64,000 nt of DNA from Acridotheres tristis (Eukaryota; Chordata; Aves; Passeriformes; Sturnidae). Position 1 is the stretch's first letter; every line of letters begins with the position of its first letter. Positions 9,991 through 22,530 of the stretch are shown piece after piece. The translations under genes and the position numbers were made by a program. The stretch is taken from positions 3,782,001-3,846,000 of the forward strand of contig CM072892.1 in the NCBI GenBank assembly GCA_037013685.1, written 5' to 3'. Under the pieces are notes generated by a model that saw only the letters and a list, made by a program, of their open reading frames with translations, was not told where the DNA came from and did not search any database.

Positions 9991-12245
9991 GGCTGCAGAT
10001 CCTGATATTCACCTGTGGATCCCAAAAATCTCTTTGTGGGTCTGTGCCCATGGAACCAAACCTTTGGGGGTTTTGGGCTGGGGATTCAGCACCCCTTGTG
10101 CATTTATGTGGGGTTATGGCATTCCTGTCCCAACATCCCGATGGAGCTGTGGCCAACAGGACCAGCTTGGAAGGGACTTGGCTGCTCTGAAGGAATGAAA
10201 TATTCACTGAGCAGCGAGTGAGTGTCTCTGCTGCTGAAAAGCAGCATTTTAATGGCTGGGAACCACTGGTGCCTGGCCACTTTGGGGTTAAAAAACACCA
10301 TAAAAGCAAAGCAGGTTGTTTTGGTGGGCCCTTTTGGGATGGGATGGGCTTTGCTGGGCAGAGCACAGCAGCTCTTGGCCCCTCTCTGGTCCCAGCTCAG
10401 CAGGAACAGTTTAACTTTTAATTAAGAAGCAGCACTAAAGCCCATTTTAAAAATATGTTTTGAATGGCTGCATCATAAATTAAGGTCAAAATACAATTTC
10501 TAAATTCTCAGGCTATGATGCAAAATTCGCTTTATTGATTTTCTGCGTGATTTGTAGGAGCTCCCATCATTGTTTTGACAGTTTTATCCTAGAGTAATAG
10601 ACTTCCCTTTGGATAATTACAGTTCCTACATTAAATTTCAATCTCTTCTGTTGGAGTTAGATAATCACACTTAGATCGTGTTTCTTTCTTTAGCTGTACA
10701 TACTCAATAAACTTTGGATAACAGCACTAATTGCTTTAGCACTGGAATTTCAAGGGCTTCAAGGCTTCAAGTTCAAGGGTTAATAATGTAAAAAAAACTT
10801 TAATATTCAACATTGGTGGCAACACTCATTTTATAAGCAGTGAATATCTATTTTAGGGAATGAAACAGCCAGACAGGTGATGCTGATCCACCACAGGAGA
10901 TATTTAAAGTGTCCAGTTCCAATGTCTCTGTGTCTCGTCTCAGGTCACAGAGGGTCCCCGGGGGATGCCAGTGAAAGTGCCACCACTTCCCTCTCCCAGC
11001 CCAGCACCGTGGGTGTCTGAGACTGTTAATTAGCCTTTAGCAGAGTATGAAAACAGATTCTCCCTCCAGAGCAAGCACAGGAAGGTGTTTCCTGGCTGAT
11101 GCTGCAGCCGTGTCAGGGATATCTCAGCATCTCCAGCCTGCAGTGATCTCTCCCTCCGGTGCCCGGTCATTAAAAGGAAATTAATTTCACCAGGCACTGA
11201 CGTAAGTAAACTCTGATTCCTGCTCTGTTATGACTGTTAACCAGCTAGATCTCCCTTTAATAGCTTATTTAAAGCACTGGGCTCCTGACAGGAGGGGTGA
11301 TGGATGGAGCTGTCAGCGCCTGCTCCGTTTGGAGAGGAGAGGAACATCTCTGGAACCACGAGCTCTATAAATCAAAAGGATGAAAACCAGCCAGTGCCTT
11401 TTCCTGGACAGGAGCCTCCTTCTCCCTGCAGAATGTAACAGGCACTAAGTTGAGGCTGGATTTATTGGGTCTGGAACCCCTTTGGGCAGGTGCTGGAATG
11501 GGAGGGAATGGAGCAGCAAAGCTGGACCCTGGGGACCCCAGCCACGCTCACCAGCAGCTCTTTCCTGGCAATTCCAGTGTCACTGCTCGTGGAAATGGGG
11601 AATTGATGCTCTTCCCTGTAGTCAGTGCTCCAAAGCCCTGTGTGCTCCCAGGGTCCATCCTGCCCATGATCCCTGGAGGTTTGGCAGGGCTGGAACTTCC
11701 AGTGGGGAAAGCTTTGCCTGGGGAGGTTCTGCCCCTCGTTCAGCCCATGGAGCTCAGGCAGAAAATGAACTCTTGGGTTTTTCCTGCCACAAAACCACCA
11801 TCATCTGGCACCAGGTTGAGCAAAATTGAATCACCATCCCTGGGAGGGATTTAAAAGCCATGTGGATGTGGCACCTGGGGACGTGGGTTGGGGGTGGGCT
11901 GGGGGAATGGTTGGACACAATCTTAGAGGTATTCTCCCACCTTAATGATTCTAATATATCAAATATTCACAGGGCAGATCGTTACTCCTCCAGGTTCTGC
12001 CAGGTTCAAGACCCTGCTAGCACTACAGCCTTTTCTCCATATTTTTTCCAGGCTGCCTTTCCCCGAGAGCTGATGGATGGGAGCAGGAGCCACCCCCACC
12101 CCCCTGCAGATGAGTTATTTGCAGCTCCTCAGTTTTGTTTAATATTGAAAGCTGTACAAAGCGTGGCTCTGACCTAGATTGGAGCTCTTTGGGGGAAGGC
12201 TGGGGAGCAGGCAGTGGAGGCAGGGCCTGTGCCTTGCCATGGAAT
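9991..12245. other. Intergenic with a possible conserved non-coding block
   Basis: Positions 10,420-10,870 are AT-rich, complex and frame-free, with several TAAT/ATTA cores and ATTTTAAAAATATG-like strings, the typical look of a conserved non-coding element. Positions 11,160-11,280 are similar. The rest is ordinary noncoding sequence. Confidence 0.45.
11905..11960 (+). mobile_element. Short CR1 3' remnant
   Basis: GGTTGGACACAATCTTAGAG and ACCTTAATGATTCTA match the terminal bases of a CR1 element read in sense. Confidence 0.7.
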
Positions 12246-12275
12246 GCTGCTGCTGCTGCTGCTGCTGCTTCTGCT
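12246..12275 (+). repeat. (GCT)n microsatellite
   Basis: Eight consecutive GCT/CTG units followed by a TCTGCTG variant. It does not lie in a recognisable coding frame. Confidence 0.95.
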
Positions 12276-12439
12276 GTGATAAAATAATCATTTAGGGATG
12301 GGAATTAACCCACTTAATCAGCGCTGCTCTGGGCTTGCTCCTCGGTGTGTGCTCAGAGGTGACTCGAGGTGCACAGACCCTGCTGGGCTCCTGTGGCTGC
12401 TCCCACCCTTGCCTTACTTCCAGGGTTGCAAAATGTTTG

Positions 12440-12780
12440 AGCCTTCCTTTTTTCCCCTTTTCCTTTTCTTTTTTCTCCTTCCCATTCTTCTTTCCCTTCC
12501 CCTTCTCATTTTCTCCCCTTCTCATTTTCATCTTTTCTCATTCTCATCCTTCTCCTTCCCCTTCTTGTCTCCCCTTCTCCTTTTCATCTTTTCTTCTTCC
12601 TTCAATTTCTTCTCCTTCTCCTTCTCCTTCTCCTTCTCCTTCTCCTTCTCCTTCTCCTTCTCCTTCTCCTTCTCCTTCTCCTTCTCCTTCTCCTTCTCCT
12701 TCTCCTTCTCCTTCCCTTTACCCTCCTCCTCCTTATTTTCCCCTTTTCATGTTCTCATTTTTCTCTCCCATTTTTCCCTT
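12440..12780 (+). repeat. Polypyrimidine tract with a (CCTTCT)n core
   Basis: About 340 bases of nearly pure pyrimidine. From 12,609 to 12,714 it is a clean six-base repeat of about 17 units. It yields spurious FSFSFS and SPSPSP frames. Confidence 0.95.
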
Positions 12781-15700
12781 TCTGTTGCTTTGCTGGGGGT
12801 CCCCTCTAGCAGCCCCCAGCTCCTTTGGGATCACCTGTCCTAAAGCAGAGGGGGTCCTTTAGATTCCACGGATGGATATTTTTTTAGAAAGCACACCCCA
12901 GGAACTCTTTTTAGGTCAGAATGCATTTTTAAACCCTTCCCATCACGTCCCAGTCATCACAGAGAAGTTTGTGTTTGACACAGAAACCCTGGGATGCTCC
13001 CACAACTCCTCTAGGCTCGTCCTAAATCCCTTGGTCCTTCCCTTTTTGGAAGGAGGAGGCATTTTGTGTCACAGCAGTGTCAGATTGTGGCTCCCTGTTT
13101 GTCAAGTCCAGGGGTTTCACAGAGGAGCTGTCGAAGGAAAAGGGAAAACTGGTGAACCACATAATTAGTTTTTGATTCAGTGATTAATATCACTTGCAAG
13201 CAGGTAATCACAGCCCGAGCAGGCTCTTCCACGATGTTCTTCCCAATGAGCCCGTGTGGCTGCCGGGTCCTTTGCCTTTTAATGGGAGCACAAACACCGG
13301 GAGCTGCCGCTGGAATAAACAGAGGATGTGACAGCCCAAGCGAAGCTCTTCCTTCGGGATCAGAGACTCCCTGAAATCCCGCAGCAGCTCTTGGCCTCTG
13401 CCTCATCTGACACCATCCCCTTGCCAGTGCCCAGCCCAGCAGCCTCCTGTCACCATCTGGCAGTGACAGTGGCCCTGCCAGCCCTCCCTGCCCACTGGGA
13501 ATTCCTGTGTGCTTCCCGCTGGCAATGATCAGCCCATGGGATCGTGTTTGCTGGTGGGACCAGGGGCTGCATTTCTGTTTAAACCCCGGGCTGGGATCGT
13601 GATGGCTCCCTAATCTCGTCCTGCAATAATCCCCGACCCCCGAGCTGGGGCTGCCCTCATTTAAATGTGATTTAACCAGCCTGGAGGAGCAAGCTCTGAC
13701 TGCTCTGGGTTTTGCAGGCAGGCGGTGTGGCCATAACAATAATTTGGGGAGATGTTGTTTTAGGGCTGAGCAGAGGAGCTCAGTGTCAGGATGAGCTCCA
13801 GATTATTCCCAGCTGGGATGGAGGATGCTGCAAGCCTGAATCCCCATCCCAGCAGCCGGAGCTTCCCTTTTTGTCTGTCCCTCTTTTTTTTTCCCTTCCA
13901 GAGGAGTTCTCCAAGGGCATGAAGAGCTGCCTCTTCCCGTGGATATTTTGGGTGCTGGGTTTCCAAAAAGCAGCCTGTGCCTCCCTTTCCCCCCGGCTGT
14001 GGATACTGGGCGATTGCGAGTCTTTGTCGCCCATTGCTGCGACATCCAGGCACTTCTCGGGCATTTAAAAATAGCAGCACCAATAAAGATCTGTCTCTCC
14101 ACTAAGCCCAGAGGGGAAGGAGCTTGATTAGCTCATGGATCTCCTGGTTTGCGTGAAAATGTCCGCAGTGTCCAGGGACGGGATGGAGGAGGTGGGAATG
14201 AGCAGCCAGGAGGGGAGACCCCCCCGGGCACATCCATGGATGTGACTCCGTGTTTTTGTCCCCAAAACGCCCTCGGAGGGTGGTTTTTGGCTGGTTTTGG
14301 AGGTGATGGATGAGCGGGCTGCATCGCCGTGATCGATGGCAGCGAGACGGGGACACAGGGACGGGGAGAAGGAGAAACAAACGCCGGGATTTGCGAGCTG
14401 TGCCTGCCAGGTGTGCTCAGCGCTGTGCATCCCCTGTGTCCCACCCCTGTGTCCCACCCCGAGGTCCCCAGGGACAGGGTGAGGCTGGGGCTGCTCCCAG
14501 GGAAAAGCAGCTTTGTCTTCCTTCCCAAAACCCACCTGGATAACACGGAGTTATTTTGTTATTTTGCGTCCCGCTCCCGCTGCCCTCTGTGATCCAAAAA
14601 AACCCCGGAGGGATGTGAGTGGGGAAGGAAGAGGGGCAGGGGTGGGTCCCATGCAGGTCCCGTCAGGAATTCCCTGATTCCGCACCCCTGGCTGCGGATG
14701 GAACACGGGGATTTAGGATGGCTCTGGAATGAGCCCCACCGGGAGCAGCGGCACTGCTGGGAAGCTCCTGGGATACAGCAAATGTTGTCTCCCGATGGCC
14801 AGGGAGCGCCTGGCCACGCTTTCAAAAAGTGATTTATGCTCTAATCGGTCTTGAAGCTTCATTATTCCCAGCATTAGCGTGTCTGAGCCACTGGCCTTAT
14901 TTGTTAATGCACTGAAAGCGGCGGCAGATGCGCTGTTTTCATCTGTGACCCCATCAGCTCGCTGATTCATCTACTTCCATTTTCATCTCCCTGTCATTGA
15001 TTTATTAATGATGTCTTACTTATCTGGGGCGCCTCTGGAGGGCCCAGCCCCAGAGAGATGCTGGAGGAGCCCTCTCCCCCTGCCCAAATATCCTGCTTTT
15101 CAAACCATTTTCACCCTCACCGTTCCAGAGATCAGATGCTTTAATCATTTAGTAACTGTGGTTTGTACAGTTTGTGGGTGATTTGCTTCCTGAGACGAGA
15201 ATATCCCTTTTTTCCATGTCAGACAGGGTACCCCATCCTCCAGGGATGCATTTGGGAATGAGAGTCCACCCAGGAGCTGCACAGGATGCAGAGGGCAGAT
15301 ATCCAGGCTGAGAAAATGGACTGGTTTTCCTTGCTTTTCTCTGCTCTCTGAGCTGGTCCAGCCTGGAATAATCCCAGGGGCAGATTTTGTGCAAGAAACT
15401 CAACTCCTTTCTTTGAAAATCTAGTGAGGAGTTGGAGGAAACTGTGGGGAAATTATATGGATTTTCCTGGTCAGGCACGTCCTTTCTACACTGCCTATTT
15501 GACCTGGACCATGATGGATTCATCAGAAATTATTTATTTTCTGCATCCTATTCTGGAAAAATACCCTGAAATTCTGAAAAAATTCATTCCCACACCTGTC
15601 TTAAGAGTGAGCCTCGAGCACGTTATTGGTTTGCTTTTGCCTTGCAAGGGGATTTTCCTCCTCCTCTGATCCAGTGATGGATCTCCTGGAAAAGGTACAA

Positions 15701-16646
15701 AGCAGAGGGAACTGCAGGGACCCGGGGAAAAGCTATGGCAGGCTCTGTCCCATGGGATATCTGTCCCATGGGCTTTTGGAATCTCTCAACCTTTTGGCTC
15801 CTGACCCTTATTTATTTATTTTTTTCTCTTGGCATCCCATTTTGAGCCACCCAGAGCAAACCCTGCTCCTTCTCACTGAAAAACATCTTTTCACTGGGCA
15901 CCTCTGACCTAACGCCTTCAGGGCTCTCCAGAAACCAAATTCTGCCACGAAACACACACCCACAAACCCACTGGATCTAGGGGAGGGCACTCCGAGTTTA
16001 TTCACAAATCCTCTGTGCTTTTCCTCACCAGCCCTAAAGCAGCATCTCTATGATTTGTTCCTTGCTCCCCCCTTTCCTGCTGTTTCCTGCCTGTTTCCAG
16101 CTGCTCACCTGGATCCCTGGGGGAGCCGCCTTTGCTTCTGGGGATATTTGAGGCATTTATGGCATTGGTGTTGATCCCTGAGCCTCAGATGTGCCAGAGA
16201 CTTCAGTGCTCCCCCTGATCCCCACTCTGATTCCCAGCCTGGTTAACTCCTTGGCTCATGACACGGTATCTCAGCCTGCTTATTTTTTTTAGGGAAAAAA
16301 AAAAATCAAGTTTCCTGGTTTCTTTCCCCTTTGCATCCTTCCCTCATGATGAATTTTAGGTGCTGATAAGGGACTTGCCAGCCTGGAGCCATCAGGTGTG
16401 TGTTACATTATTGGCACTGCAGACAAGCCCTTGCTGTTTTATAAATGTAAGTACCTTTCCTAATCAATAAATCAACATTCACGCTGGTTTAAATTGACAC
16501 TACAAGGCGAAGAAATTTTCTGGGTAATTATTTTTCTTTCTGGTTAATTCACTCTGTCTGTGTAAAATTCAGATTTGTTGGGGGAAAGATCCTCACCTCA
16601 GCACCCTGGATTTTCACCAGTGCCATTTCCAAACAATTGCTTGGAT
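12781..16646. other. Intergenic with possible conserved non-coding blocks
   Basis: Positions 14,830-15,010 look like a conserved element (TCTAATCGGTC, ATTTGTTAATGC, TCATTGATTTATTAATGATG). Positions 16,420-16,560 are similar. Positions 13,900-14,640 are GC-rich. A 219-residue minus-strand frame (13,080-13,739) shows no domain. Confidence 0.45.
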
Positions 16647-16740
16647 GCAGAGTCATAGAATCTTGGAATGGTTTGGCTTCAAGGAACCTAAAGGAAAATC
16701 CAGTTCAAATTCCCTTTCAATATCCTCCATGTCCAGATTG
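16647..16740 (-). mobile_element. CR1 LINE fragment, 3' end
   Basis: GAGTCATAGAATCTTGGAATGG and TTTGGCTTCAAGGAACC are a diverged CR1 3' terminus in reverse. Similarity fades after about 90 bases. Confidence 0.75.
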
Positions 16741-17354
16741 GGTTGGGAAATGCAAGAAAGGAAAACAAATGAACTTGAGGTTTTGTTCTCTTTCAGAAAG
16801 GAAAATATCCAGTGCCATGGTTATTAAGAATTTGAGAAATGTGCAAATCAACCTCTTTCCACAAGGAAGGGACCTGGGGGAGAACAAATCCCCAGTGACC
16901 TGCATGGAAAACCCCTGTGCTGCTCTGAGGGAGCCAAGACCTGTTCCTGTGAGCACAAAAACACATTTATGGCCTGGGCAGGAAACTTTCCCAGCTTCTC
17001 TTTTCCCTGGAACGTCCTGAAAACAAAACACCCCAAAGCACCTCGGGCTCACCTTCCCTCCCAGGGGGTGATTCAGCATCCCTGCAGCACCTTGCTGCAC
17101 CCCACATCCCCCTCGTGGCCCCTTAGGATTGGGCTAGGGATTAACCTCACACCTTTTACAATTTTCTTGCCCAAAGCCAGTTTGCAGTTTTACAGCATCA
17201 GTCTCTCCATCCCTCCAGAGCTGGAGTCTCCTTCTTGTTTCCCTTCTCTACTTTTTCTCCCACTATTTTGACTGGCTTTTTTTCCCTTTGTTTTTTCCCC
17301 ATTCTCTCTTTTTTTTCCCCTGATTTTTAAAAATCCTTCCCCCCCTTTCCCCCC

Positions 17355-17396
17355 AAATATATACATATATATATATATATATTTTTTTTTTTTTAA
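17355..17396 (+). repeat. (AT)n microsatellite followed by a T run
   Basis: ATATATACATATATATATAT followed by about 12 T residues. C/T-rich sequence lies on its left (17,275-17,354). Confidence 0.92.
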
Positions 17397-18229
17397 TTTT
17401 TGAATTTTCTTTTAAACTCTGCTTGCTCCCAGCATCCTAACCCCTCCGTGCACACCTTGGGAAAAGCCAGGCAGTGATGTGGTGGCTTGGGCTGCCCTCT
17501 CTTGGGCACTGCTGAATGTTGCACAGAGCAAAATACTCAGCTGGAAAAAATATAATCCACGTTTCTTGACAGCATCCTCCTCTCTGCAGCTCCCTCCCTG
17601 CTGGAGAAGGGCAGGTTTGAAGCTCTCCCACCCCCTCCTTTCTTTCCAAGGTGGTCAGGTTCCCTGTTTTAAGGTCAGGGACCATATTGTGACTCTGTGA
17701 TTCGGGCACATCTGTCTGCCAACTTCCTTAATGAACCTTTCCAATCTCGCTTTTGGCCCGGCAGCAGCTCTGAAATGGCCCTTGGGGGAGTAATTAAGGA
17801 ATTTTTTTTTTTTTTTTCTTTTCCCCAACATTTGTGAATGTGACCTGCTGCTCCCCCCGCTGCTGGTGGCAGTGGCTGCATGCACTGGTGATAAACCACG
17901 AAATTCCCCCAAGGCAGGAGGGAGGGCAGGGGCTGGCTGGAGCCTGGCACGTCCTGCCACTCCTCCTTGGCAGGTCAGCTGCACAATCTCATCAGCCAGA
18001 CGGAGAAAGGGCACAGCCCAAGGTTATTAGCAAGCTCTTCTCTCTCCCTCTCTCTCTCTTTATTTATTTTTTAAGATATAAATTCGGTTAGCATTGATCT
18101 GGCTGAGCTCTCTGCAGCCTCTGTAAGGTGTAACATTGGATGGGGGCACCTGATGCCAGACCCCAGCCTGGCCTGGGACAGGGCTGCTTCCAGGCTTTGG
18201 GGCTGGGTCAGCTCATCTCTGGTTTTTTC

Positions 18230-18400
18230 TGCCAGTTTTTTTTTTTTTTTCCTTTTTTTTTTTTTTTTAAATATTTGTATTTTTTCTTTGTTTTAGTTTT
18301 TTTTTGTTGTTGTTGTAGTTTTTTTGTTTTGGTTTTGTCTTGTTTTCTTTTTCTTTTTTTTTTTTTTTCGGGTTTTTGGTTTGGTTTTGTTTTGTTTTTT
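18230..18400 (+). repeat. T-rich low-complexity run with TTG/GTTTT interruptions
   Basis: About 170 bases dominated by T with scattered G (TTGTTGTTGTTG and GGTTTTGTTTTG). The CR1 fragment at 18,432 follows shortly after, so part of this could be an expanded tail region, though that is not certain. Confidence 0.85.
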
Positions 18401-18431
18401 CCACTCTGAGAGGTTTGCATTTGCAGAGAAG

Positions 18432-18515
18432 AGGTTTAGAAGGTGTCCCTGCCCATGGCAGAACCAGATGGTTTTTAAGGCCCCTTCCAACCCAAACCAT
18501 CCTGGGATTCTCTGC
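18432..18515 (+). mobile_element. CR1 LINE fragment, 3' end
   Basis: GAAGGTGTCCCTGCCCATGG and CCTTCCAACCCAAACCATCC are the CR1 terminus in sense orientation. It sits right after a 180-base T-rich run. Confidence 0.88.
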
Positions 18516-19369
18516 TGGTAATTCAGCAGACACTGAGCATCAGAATCTTTCCTTAGGCTCTTGGAGCAAAACCAGCTTAAAAAAAAAAAAAGTGATTTTT
18601 CTTTTGCTGAAACAAAGACTTTCTAGATTAACTTCATGTGAATCTAGAACATTCAAGAACCCTCTGGCATCCCGGGCTTGAACCTGCTGCTCCCTGCAGG
18701 AGTCTGGGTGTGCTGGATGTTTGCAGAGGTGGGACCAGGAAAAACAGAACTGAAAGCCATGTCACCTCTCTGACCTCTGCTGGAAACAGCCCTGAGGTTT
18801 CCAGGCACCCCAATCTCCGAGGGGCCAAAGGACACTCTGCTCCCTGTGCCTGTGTTTGTCACACAGACCCGATAAAATGGCCCCTGATTGCTAATTTCTC
18901 TGCTGGGGCCCTTATCAGGATGGCAGATAAGATAATGTGAGGCTCAGAGAGTGGCTATGTCGGATAAAATTAAAAATAAATACTGTGCTCTGCAAGTCCC
19001 CTCCCACATCCACGAGTTTGCTGCAGCAGGAGCCCAGACACGTTTTTCCCTTCTCCAGTTTTTTCACCAAGAAATGATCTGCTCCTGATGGGCACAGAAA
19101 CAGAGAGCTGGGGGTGCAAACATGGTTGTTTGTGAAAACGCCCATCCAAGAGCTGCTGTCTGGCTCCTGCCCAGGGGTTTGGGGCTGAGGGCACTGTGAT
19201 CCTCATGGAGCAGTGACAGCACATCCTGAGTTGTGGTCATGTCACCTCTGCCACACCTGGACCTGGGGGAAGGACCCCCAGCATCTCCTGAAGCTGAAAA
19301 GCTGAGGGGATTTCATAGCTCAGGTCTGAGACTTCCCAGCACGTTCCTTTTTTTGGCTGCTTGGCTCCT

Positions 19370-19890
19370 GGGAATGACCTGTTCTACTCCACCACTGTCC
19401 TGGACACCCTGTGCCACTCTTGACCACCCTTTCAGTGAAGAAATTCCCCCTCATATCCAACCTAAACCTGTCCTGGTGCCGTTTGAGGCTGTTTCCTTTC
19501 CTCCTGTCCCTGTTCCCTGTTCCCAGATCCCAAATCCCCCCGGCTGTCCCCTCCTGTCAGGGAGTTGTGCAGAGCCACAAGGGCCCCCATGAGCCTCCTT
19601 TTCTCCAGGCTGAGCCCCTTCCCAGCTCCCTCAGGAATTCTCCAGCCCCTTCCCCAGCTCCCTCACCCTCTTCCCCAGCTCTGTTCCCTTCTCTGGACAC
19701 TCTCCAGCCCCTCAGTGTCCTCCTTGTGAGTGGCCCAAAGGTGTCCCCAGGACTGGAGGTGCCCAGCACAGGGGACAATCCCAGCCCTGCTCCCTCTGCC
19801 CACGCTGCTGCTGATGCAAAAGATTCTCTGGAGGCCACAGTCACCAACACGTCTGCATCCAGGATAACGCTGCAGACCCAAAACACTTTC
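19370..19890 (-). mobile_element. CR1 LINE fragment (about 520 bases)
   Basis: GAAGAAATTCCCCCTCATATCC, CCTAAACCTGTCCTGG, TCTCCAGGCTGAGCCCC and TCTGGACACTCTCCAGCCCC are in the order of the reverse-complement CR1 region upstream of the terminal 200 bases. The extreme 3' end is missing. An LTR begins some 30 bases to the right. Confidence 0.85.
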
Positions 19891-19921
19891 TATTGCTTTT
19901 TATCTTCTTTTTTTTTTGTTT

Positions 19922-20300
19922 TGCCAGAGTCGTGATTAAAAGCTCAAGAGACGGTATTTTGTTTTTGGACTCAGATGTTTATTAATTCTTATCTACATTA
20001 CAGTGAGTTTCACAGCACTTCTACTTAACAAGTTAAAAATGGCGATGCATTTTTCTTGTTACAAGGTCTTTCAAACCTAAACTGTCCAATTAAGAATTAA
20101 CACTTAAATTATTTTTACTTTTAGCCTAATAACTAAACACTTGTGACTTGCAATGCAGAATTTTCTATTTACTTAAACAAGATTCTACCTAGACTCATGA
20201 AGAAGAAATAAACCTCCACTCTAAAACTTTCATCATGTTTCATACATATTACTATATTCTAAAACCTTAAATCCTAAATTTTTCACCCCGTGATATCACA
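19922..20300 (-). mobile_element. Solo LTR of an endogenous retrovirus
   Basis: On the minus strand this begins TGTGATATCACGGGGTG at 20,300 and ends with CACGACTCTGGCA at 19,922, so it is bounded by TG and CA. A polyadenylation signal AATAAA (seen as TTTATT at 19,978-19,983) lies about 60 bases before the end. The body is AT-rich and unlike its neighbours. No internal retroviral genes adjoin it. A clean target-site duplication was not seen, as the left flank is a T-rich run. The family name is not assigned, but the ends resemble passerine ERV LTRs. Confidence 0.7.
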
Positions 20301-20825
20301 CCTTTCCATTCACACTACACAGCAGTGATTTTAGTTTCACCATTCGATTTTGGAAGCCTTTTTCACGGCCCTAGGCCAAAAGCAGTATTTTCTCGAGGGT
20401 CAGTGCCTGTCAGCACAGAGAGCCCAAAACTCCGAGTTTCCAGGATTCCAGCATCTTCCCTCTGCCCCGCATCCCCAAGCCGTGCGGGGAAGGGGCTCCT
20501 GCATCCCTGAGCGCTGCTGCCATCTAATGCCCGCAGGAGAATTTTGGGAGCTGAGACACGAAGAATGACCCTCCTGCTTTTTGTTTGTGCGGGTAAATGA
20601 CGCTCCTTCCCCAGGAGTTATCCCCTGACGGATAACTGGGAGCGGTGGGAGCATCCCGGCAGGGATGCAGGGGTACCTGGAGCGCTTTTGTTGGTTCCTT
20701 TTGGATGAGGGCAGCTGAAAATTGCAGGGGAAACATCCTGCAGCTCCCCATTTCAGCCCTGCTGGGGCTGCTCCTCCCTGCTCTTTGTCTGCAAGGGAGG
20801 GAGAGATGATTTCTTGGATAAAATC

Positions 20826-20905
20826 ATATCACAAAATCCTAGAATGATTTGGGTGGGAAGGGATCTTAAGGAACTCCTCATTCCAACCCCCTGCCATGGG
20901 CATGG
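20826..20905 (-). mobile_element. Short CR1 3' fragment
   Basis: CTAGAATGATTTGGGTGGGAAG followed by CCCCCTGCCATGGGCATGG. Only about 80 bases remain. Confidence 0.85.
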
Positions 20906-20997
20906 CATGATGGGCTGGGTGTGGATCTGTGTGTGGAGAAGGGAGATTTTTCAAGTCAGATCTTCACTAATCTTTGTTTCTGAGTAGTGTTGCTGTG

Positions 20998-21085
20998 ATT
21001 ACTTTTTATTTATCACTTACTTATTTATTTATCATTTATTTATTTATTTATTTTTAATTTATTTATTTACTTTTTAATTAATTTA
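20998..21085 (+). repeat. (TTTA)n microsatellite
   Basis: TTTATTTATCATTTATTTATTT-type units with a few interruptions, continuing into TTTTTAATTAATTTAAT. Confidence 0.9.
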
Positions 21086-21922
21086 ATACTCATGGAAGCG
21101 CTTGGGGCAGGTTCCTTCCATTGTGTCACTTTTGCAGAAGGTTTATTTTTTTGCTTTTTTTTAAATATATATCCACAATCACCACTCCCCAAAATGAGTG
21201 TGGGTGGATATGAAATGGATTAAAAACCTTCTCTTGTCCTTCCCAAAGAGACCCTCAGAGTGGGGCCTACTCTCCTGAGGACATTCCCAGGGATTTTGGT
21301 GATTTCACATTTCCATGAAGGATGCATGGGGCCCGTGTGGCTGGACACAAATAAACACAGAATTTGGGGTGGCCTCTGTCTTTTGGAAAGGTGCTGCTCC
21401 CCTGGGGGATGAGGAGGGCAGGGATGAAGGCTGCAGGGACATTTGGGGTGATGGGCCATGGGCTCACGGGACCCACTGTCCCAAATTGTCTCCCAGATTT
21501 GCCCTAAACCAGGACACCCACCCCAGGAATTTCCTGATGACCATGCCCAAAATCAAGGCTCGATTTCCTTTAGTGCCCTTAAAGAATTTCACCTGTGTGC
21601 AGGTGATGATGATGCTCCTGCTGGGAGCTCCTGGGCCTTGTGCCAGCCAGCTGGACCCAAAATCACACAAAAATCATGAAACTGGGCACTGAAACACTTT
21701 GTGACCTCCAGGCTTACTCCCAAGGAGGAGAAAATATTGTTTCCTTTATTTTTTCCTTCAACACTCTAAAGCCCTCATCTGCACCTCTGGTGGTCACAGG
21801 ACGTCCATCCACTGTTTCTGAAACTTCGCTTGCACTTCCTGCCAGGAAATTTTTTTTTTTTTAAATTTTTGCCCATTGCTTTGGATGAGCCCAGCATAAA
21901 AGGCGGTTTTCTCCAAAACTTG

Positions 21923-22530
21923 ACAATTATATTATTATTGTATAATATTAATATAATACATATCAATAAAATATACATTATACATATATATATAATATAT
22001 AACATAGAATATAGAATATAGAATATAGAATATAGGATATATAATATATAATATATAATATATAATATATAATATATAATATATAATATATAATATATAA
22101 TAGATATTAGATAATAGATAATGGATAATATATAATAGATAATATATATAATCTATGATAGATATAATATGTATAATATATATAATGTATAAAATAAATA
22201 GAATATAAACTATATACTATATATATTTTATATAGTATATATAGAATATATACTATATAAAATATATAAGTATATGACATATAAGATATATATGTCATAT
22301 ATATAATTTACAATATATTAATTGATTATATAATTATTATTGATTATAATTGATATCATATAATATTATAATATATTATGTTATGTTATATTATAATATA
22401 TTATGTTATGTTATGTTATATTATATTATATTATATTATATTATATTATATTATATTATATTATATTATATTATATTATATTATATTATATTATATTATA
22501 TTATAAATACAATATTATATATTATATTTT
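21923..22530 (+). repeat. AT-only tract of about 600 bases (mixed 7-base and 5-base arrays)
   Basis: From 22,004 the unit is ATAGAAT (four copies). It then changes to ATATAAT (about nine copies, 22,037-22,101), then to irregular ATAGATAT/TATATA sequence, and finally to a perfect TTATA pentanucleotide array of 18 units at 22,416-22,505. C and G are almost absent. Confidence 0.96.

Larger units (their letters stand above)
16741..19369. other. Intergenic, no gene seen
   Basis: Holds the AT and T-rich repeats and one plus-strand CR1 copy listed separately, plus unique noncoding sequence. Two further T or A runs occur at 17,802-17,819 and 18,579-18,591. Confidence 0.55.
20301..21922. other. Intergenic, no gene seen
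   Basis: Unique sequence between the LTR and the AT-only tract, with one CR1 remnant and the TTTA microsatellite. No coding signal was found. Confidence 0.55.

Noticed and set aside
12298..12862. Phe/Ser- and Ser/Pro-repeat proteins
   Set aside because: Pure translation of the (CCTTCT)n tract.
13080..13739. 219-residue minus-strand frame
   Set aside because: No domain, no consistent splice sites, and composition like its noncoding neighbourhood.
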